64,000 nucleotides of DNA from the NCBI GenBank assembly GCA_025449115.1, contig JAHLKC010000037.1, positions 124,001-188,000 of the forward strand, in the 5' to 3' direction. This DNA comes from Chytridium lagenaria. Lineage: Eukaryota > Chytridiomycota > Chytridiomycetes > Chytridiales > Chytridiaceae. A model generated the notes under the pieces. The model saw only the letters and a list, made by a program, of their open reading frames with translations, was not told where the DNA came from and made no database searches. The position numbers were made by a program, and so were the translations under genes. Below are positions 59,716-64,000 of this stretch, one piece after another (positions within the stretch are counted from its first letter, which is position 1; every line of letters starts with the position of its first letter).

Positions 59716-60208
59716 TAATAGTTTGTCATTTCAAAATAAAATAAAACGTGCACACAGTCATGGACTACAAGACCCGAATCCATGGTATTCATAGATATGT
59801 TACACTAATGCCATTCATTGGTTCAACTTTATCTGTCTATTTGTCTATTTAAATAAGAAACTGAGCCTCCTTTTCTGCTGATAGAGTTCAGAAACACCGC
59901 CCACTCTCAGGATCCGTGAAAGAGTCAAACACTACTACTTGGCTCTCCATGCATTTTCATTCATCAAGATAGAATATCGGCCACATCACATCACATTCAG
60001 CAGCATGCACGACTAACGTTTTTACAATTCATGAAAAAAACACTCTGATGCTCAGTCAAAACAAATATCTTTGAAAAACATAAAAAGCAGACCAACAACG
60101 GATACTCTCCCTCATCTCAACAACAACATCCCTTCATCAACGCTCACAATCAGCACTCGAAACTACTCAAAACAACTACAAATACTACATCTCACTCTAC
60201 ACTCACAG

Positions 60209-60760
60209 ATGGCATCAGCAATCACAGTCATCTCCTCCGCTATTGCTGGAAGCGACAACTACCACCACACTCAGCAGTACAACCACCACCGTTGCACTCG
60301 TAAGAGTTGCTCTTCAACATCTACAAGATCCTCAACGGCCAGATCAAAGAAATCAAGAAACCCCTCTTCCTCCCCGTCCAAAAAGTCATCCACCAACACT
60401 CATCCTTCTGAAAGAACCCACAAGAGCATCAGGTCAAAACGGTCAATCCCTGAATCCTCAAATTCCACCTCCACCACCCGGACAAGAAGAAGACCATCCG
60501 TTATCGCACCTGCATCAAGCTCTTACTCAAATTACCGGTCCGATTGCACCTGCAGTCTATGTGTATCAGAATTTCAGGAGAGAAGCATGTCTCGACGCCG
60601 CCCTCGTCGTCGCTCCACTTCCCTCCCTCTGACTGTACCTCCCACTATTGTGGTTGAGACAGTTGGAGATGATGCAGAAGTTGTAAAGGTTGAGAAGGAG
60701 AAGCGAGGCGTATCACTGTGGCTCACCAACTTGTTTGTCAGACGGGTGCAAAGAGTATAG
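60209..60760 (+). CDS. Ser/Arg-rich basic protein, unknown
   Basis: A 183-residue frame from MASAITVISSAIAGSDNYHH to LTNLFVRRVQRV. The middle is rich in Ser, Thr, Arg and Lys (SSSPSKKSSTNTHPSERTHK), then RSDCTCSLC, a run SRRRPRRRSTSL, and VPPTIVVETV before a charged end. I do not recognise it. All three frames are partly open here: one has FNIYKILNGQIKEIKKPLFL near 60320-60390 with strongly C-ending codons, another has ITGPIAPAVYVYQNFRREA near 60520-60590. Given the indel rate of this sequence, the true protein could be a patchwork of frames, so the reading given is the only unbroken one rather than a certain one. Confidence 0.45.
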   Translation: MASAITVISSAIAGSDNYHHTQQYNHHRCTRKSCSSTSTRSSTARSKKSRNPSSSPSKKSSTNTHPSERTHKSIRSKRSIPESSNSTSTTRTRRRPSVIAPASSSYSNYRSDCTCSLCVSEFQERSMSRRRPRRRSTSLPLTVPPTIVVETVGDDAEVVKVEKEKRGVSLWLTNLFVRRVQRV

Positions 60761-61385
60761 AAAGAAATTTCTCTCTTTCGCACTACTACTACGGCATCAC
60801 TCTACCCGCTTGCTTGCACACACATCGCTTCATCACTCCATTCATCATCTGTTAGTCTATTCTAATATGTAATCTATCTATGTATTATTTATTTAATCTA
60901 CTCACCTCAAGAGGTTGTCCCCAGACGACATGAATACCCATTCAATTCAATACATCTATAACCTGTAACCAAAATGCATCATTAGATTGAACATGATTTT
61001 ATTAGGCCTCGACTGCCCTTTTATGCGGTTTTAATTTAACGATCCCAGCTCTTTTGTTTTCTAGAGTCCATCGTCACTTGAACGTACAGGAATACTAACG
61101 TTGTTAACTTTAAAGCGAGTTTCTGTTCTCATCAGCATCAAATCTGTAGATTCGATACTTTCTGGTTTGGCATCGAATAATAATCTGGAGCACGTACACA
61201 TTGGGTTAAAGCCCAGTGAAAGAAGATACGCGCACATTGACGCACACTGCGCCAACACGTAAGCGCAAAATAGCTGTCCACACTATACTTTATTTTTAAT
61301 CGCATTATTTATTTATTTATCCATAAACCGTGTCGTCTGTTGAGACTTTGAATTTCTACATTTACAATCGCGTCCAAATATAACT
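60761..61385. other. Intergenic, 625 bases
   Basis: Between convergent genes; ATTT-rich near 61300-61320. Nothing recognised. Confidence 0.6.
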
Positions 61386-62624
61386 TTACACCCTCCGACC
61401 TCTAGCAGCAGGCACGACCTTACTAACCGCACCCCTCGCTGCACCCACCATCTTACTAAGCCCATTCCCCACTGCCTTTGCAGCGTTCTTCACCCCGGCA
61501 GCGAGCTTGGCCGTGATCTGCTGGATCTTTGCGCGTAGCTTTCCAAACTTTGCCGACATTTTCGACATGAACGCCTTGATATCTACATACAAAAAAGCGA
61601 GTTAATACATAAAAGACGTACGAATAGAATGATCATACCAACGGCTGGACCCTGACCCTTCACACCAGCAGCATCAGCAGGTGCAGCACCACCCTTCACA
61701 GCAGCACCACCTTTAGCAACAGCCGCCTTCCTCACAGCCGGCGCCGCAACTCTACTCCTAGCCACAGCCTCCTCGGCAGCAATATCATCAACATCAATCC
61801 CATCTTCTCTCAACTCATCGACAAACTCACTCGCCCATTCCGCAGCCTCGGCGCGTAAAAGACCAGTGTAACTCTTGCTCACGCGTCCGGATTTGGTTTT
61901 GCGTTCCACGTAGGGTGGTAAACTGGAGGGACGCGCGGCTACGGGGAAGGTTCCAACAAAAATCATGTAGTCCCAGCAGAGCTTGAAGAGAGCTAGAGGG
62001 TCGTCGACCGAGAGGACGTATTTGAAGGTTGCACCATTGGGGATGTGAGAGAGCATACCTTTTGACGTGGAATTTATGCGTTACAAAAGGAGCCAAAGTA
62101 CATAAATAAAGACGAGATTTTTTTTACCTCCAGCAGCCATATTGGAAGGTCCAGGCATACACATAGAGCTCATTTCCCCCGCGCTCACAGTCCCAGCCTC
62201 CAACGACGAAGCAGGTGGAAATTCATCACATTGAAATCCCTAAAATGAAAAGTTAACCACCATGCACCCCCATCTCTCCACTACTCACAGGAGCGTTCTC
62301 TCCACAAGTCCTCATAGGATCAAACTTGATACCAGGGATAATGGCGGCTGCTTTCGATACATTGCAAGGACTGAGTTTACGATTCTCGGCGTTGATTTTA
62401 GGATCCGTCGTCTTGGTCAGGACGAGGTTGTTACCGCCTGCTCCGAGTGTGTGAAAGGCCCAGCATGAGAGTTGGCCGTTGTTGGCTTTAACGTCAATCT
62501 TGAGCTTTGAAAGGGTGTTAGGCTTTTTTTCAAATGTTTTTAAAAGACTTACTTCAAGTTGGGATACGACGGCGTGCGCGGAGAGGAGGAGGAAGAGCGC
62601 TACGGAGAAGATGCGACGGATCAT
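61386..62624 (-). CDS. Secreted NucA/NucB-like protein with cationic C-terminal tail, copy 1
   Basis: An unbroken five-exon gene. Signal peptide MIRRIFSVALFLLLSAHAVV; a 48-base intron (62552-62505); then KIDVKANNGQLSCWAFHTLG and FDPMRTCGENAP. After a second intron (62288-62240) comes GFQCDEFPPASSLEAG, which resembles the CDE(Y/W/F)PxAxxxEGG core of NucA/NucB deoxyribonucleases, then MSSMCMPGPSNMAAGG. The next exon (MLSHIPNGATFKYVL) ends in an Ala-rich linker. The last exon (from about 61565) encodes a tail of about 62 residues with some 15 Lys/Arg and almost no acidic residue (KMSAKFGKLRAKIQQITAKL, KNAAKAVGNGL). Nuclease activity is inferred from one motif with EAG in place of EGG. The tail could bind DNA or membranes. 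A tandem copy lies upstream. Confidence 0.7.
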
Positions 62625-63064
62625 GGCTGCTGTCTCTCACTTGTTAATGTTTGAGGGTGGGATATTTGCTGATCGCCTCGACCTTTTTTACGTTTGAAGC
62701 GTGTCTCCCGGCTTAATCTTATTTCTGCTTGTCAAGTTTGTACTGCTAGACACTTGCAACCCATCACTTGATGACATCTCTTCATGCAATTCGGTTACTA
62801 TTAGGGGTCGCATCAACGACCCTCAAATTCACTGCCCCTGAAAATAATAAGACTGACAGCGGCAAAAAAAAATTAAAAAGCATAAATATCCGACCGCGCG
62901 CATATCTGCACGTAACCTTCATAAAACTTGGGACATTTCTTGTCGTTTAAAGTAAAAAGTGTTCATGTTTATTACTATATTAAACCCTACTACTCATTAA
63001 ATGTATTTGTTTACCATATCTCAATATATTCTCCGTGACGCGACACATATCATTTAACCCATCA
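62625..63064. other. Intergenic, 440 bases
   Basis: Promoter of the NucA/NucB-like copy 1 and 3' end of copy 2. No other feature seen. Confidence 0.6.
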
Positions 63065-64000
63065 TCACACCTTGCCCTTAGCAGCACTAGGCGCACCCTT
63101 TCTAACTGCACCCTTCGCAGCTCCAATCATTTTCTTGAACCCGTCCCCAACCGCCTTTGCAGCATTCTTCATGCGCGCAGAAATCTTTGCCGTAATCGCC
63201 TGGACTTTTGCTCGCAACTTTCCAAACCGCGCCGACATTTTTGACAGGAACGCCTTCAAATCTAAAAGAATCATTTAATATGAGTTTCGTGTAAAATGAA
63301 ATAAAAAATGCGCGCCATTCGATAAAAAAAACACTTACCAACGGGTTTACCCTGTCCCTTCACACCATCAGCCGATTTCGCAGCATTCGAAGCACTCATC
63401 GCAGGAGCAGCCTTATTTCCACTCGCACCTTTTGCAACAGTGGTCATCTTCCTCGCCATAGGAGCAGCAACTCTACTCCTCCCCACAGCCTCCTCCACTG
63501 CAAGCTCCTCAGCATTAAACCCATCACCCCTCAATTCATTCACGAATTCGTGTGCCCATCCGGCAGCTTCAGCTCTCAGCGAGCCAAGGCCAGCGTAGCT
63601 TCTGCTCACGCGTCCTGATTTGGTGGTACGTTCTTTGTATGCGGGTAAACTTGATGGACGGGCTGAACTGGGGAGGAGTTTCGAGAAGATCATGTAGTCC
63701 CAGCAGAGTTGGAAGAGGACGGCAGCGTCGGTGCTCGAGAGAACGTATTTGAAGGTGGCACCGTCGTCAATGTGAGATAGCATGCCTTTGTATATATGGG
63801 AGTAAATAAATGTTGACGTGCAAGTTGGAAAGAAAGAGAATTGAGTAATGGAAGGGGTAATAAGGGCTGTGATAAATACAGAAAAACAGAATTGACGGAT
63901 GTACCTCCAGCAGCCATATTGGAAGCTCCAGGCATGCACATGGAGCTCATTTCTCTTGGATCCATAGTCCCAGCCTCCTCCGAAGCAGCTGGTGGGAACT
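63065..64000 (-). CDS. Secreted NucA/NucB-like protein with cationic tail, copy 2, 5' truncated by window
   Basis: Tandem paralog of the gene at 61386-62624; its 5' exons lie beyond the window. The visible start is FPPAASEEAG (the CDE is just outside), then MSSMCMPGASNMAAGG. After an intron comes MLSHIDDGATFKYVL, then CWDYMIFSKLLPSSARPSSL, SRSYAGLGSLRAEAAGWAHE and an Ala/Lys/Ser-rich linker ending VKGQGKPV. The last exon carries the cationic tail: KMSARFGKLRAKVQAITAKI, KNAAKAVGDGFKKMIGAAKG. No frame break is seen. Intron positions match copy 1. The linker diverges more than the motif and tail, so both ends appear constrained. Confidence 0.7.

Larger units (their letters stand above)
59441..60208. 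other. Divergent promoter region with microsatellite
   Basis: Separates two small genes that point away from each other. It contains the TATA box at 59566-59573 and the TTTA microsatellite at 59664-59715. The 60060-60208 part is a CA/CT-rich leader for the plus-strand gene. Confidence 0.55.

Noticed and set aside
61386..64000. Recent bacterial transfer of the NucA/NucB-like genes
   Set aside because: Each has several spliceosomal introns at shared positions and base composition like its neighbours; an old transfer cannot be excluded but nothing here shows it.
1..64000. CRISPR arrays, operons, phage or IS elements
   Set aside because: No regularly spaced repeats, Shine-Dalgarno-led gene strings, integrases or transposases; the gene structure is eukaryotic throughout.

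Overview
The window is eukaryotic and most likely from an early-diverging fungus. Genes carry many short GT-AG introns (about 40 to 100 bases), there are no operons, and both strands are used. It holds a fungal kleisin, a fungal SDA1, a vacuolar carboxypeptidase S and proteinase K-type subtilases. Leucine-rich proteins of the L.GxIPxELG type with one repeat per exon, and 6-TM proteins resembling the membrane half of protist or chytrid cyclases, point to Chytridiomycota. That placement is inference; nothing here fixes a genus.

Layout. 1-4235: two tail-to-tail CCCH/CHY zinc-finger genes around a small membrane-protein gene. 4652-5656: a secreted GDSL esterase. 6813-14249: two inverted subtilases with a cysteine-rich tail bracket a tandem pair of LRR membrane proteins. 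16353-23187: three tandem proteinase K-like subtilases. 23945-25351: a secreted single-pass surface protein. 26394-33575: housekeeping block of SDA1 (60S biogenesis), two QCR8 paralogs (complex III) and a bromodomain-GATA-NET protein. 36213-44121: two 6-TM paralogs flank cohesin RAD21. 44375-55093: two carboxypeptidase S genes flank a beta'-COP gene and a second, truncated copy of its N-terminal propeller. 55316-57971: a membrane-anchored ubiquitin protease. 59261-60760: two small unrecognised genes. 61386-64000: two tandem secreted proteins with a NucA/NucB-like motif and a strongly cationic C-terminal tail on its own exon.

Two themes run through the window. First, almost every family is present in two or more local copies, so recent tandem or inverted duplication dominates. 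Many are secreted or vacuolar hydrolases (S8, GDSL, M20, nuclease-like), which suits an absorptive saprotroph or parasite. Second, single-base insertions and deletions interrupt nearly all long conserved genes, including essential ones (SDA1, beta'-COP, RAD21). I read most of these as uncorrected long-read sequencing errors rather than pseudogenes, so the gene spans given bridge them. No tRNA, rRNA, CRISPR array or recognisable transposon was found.
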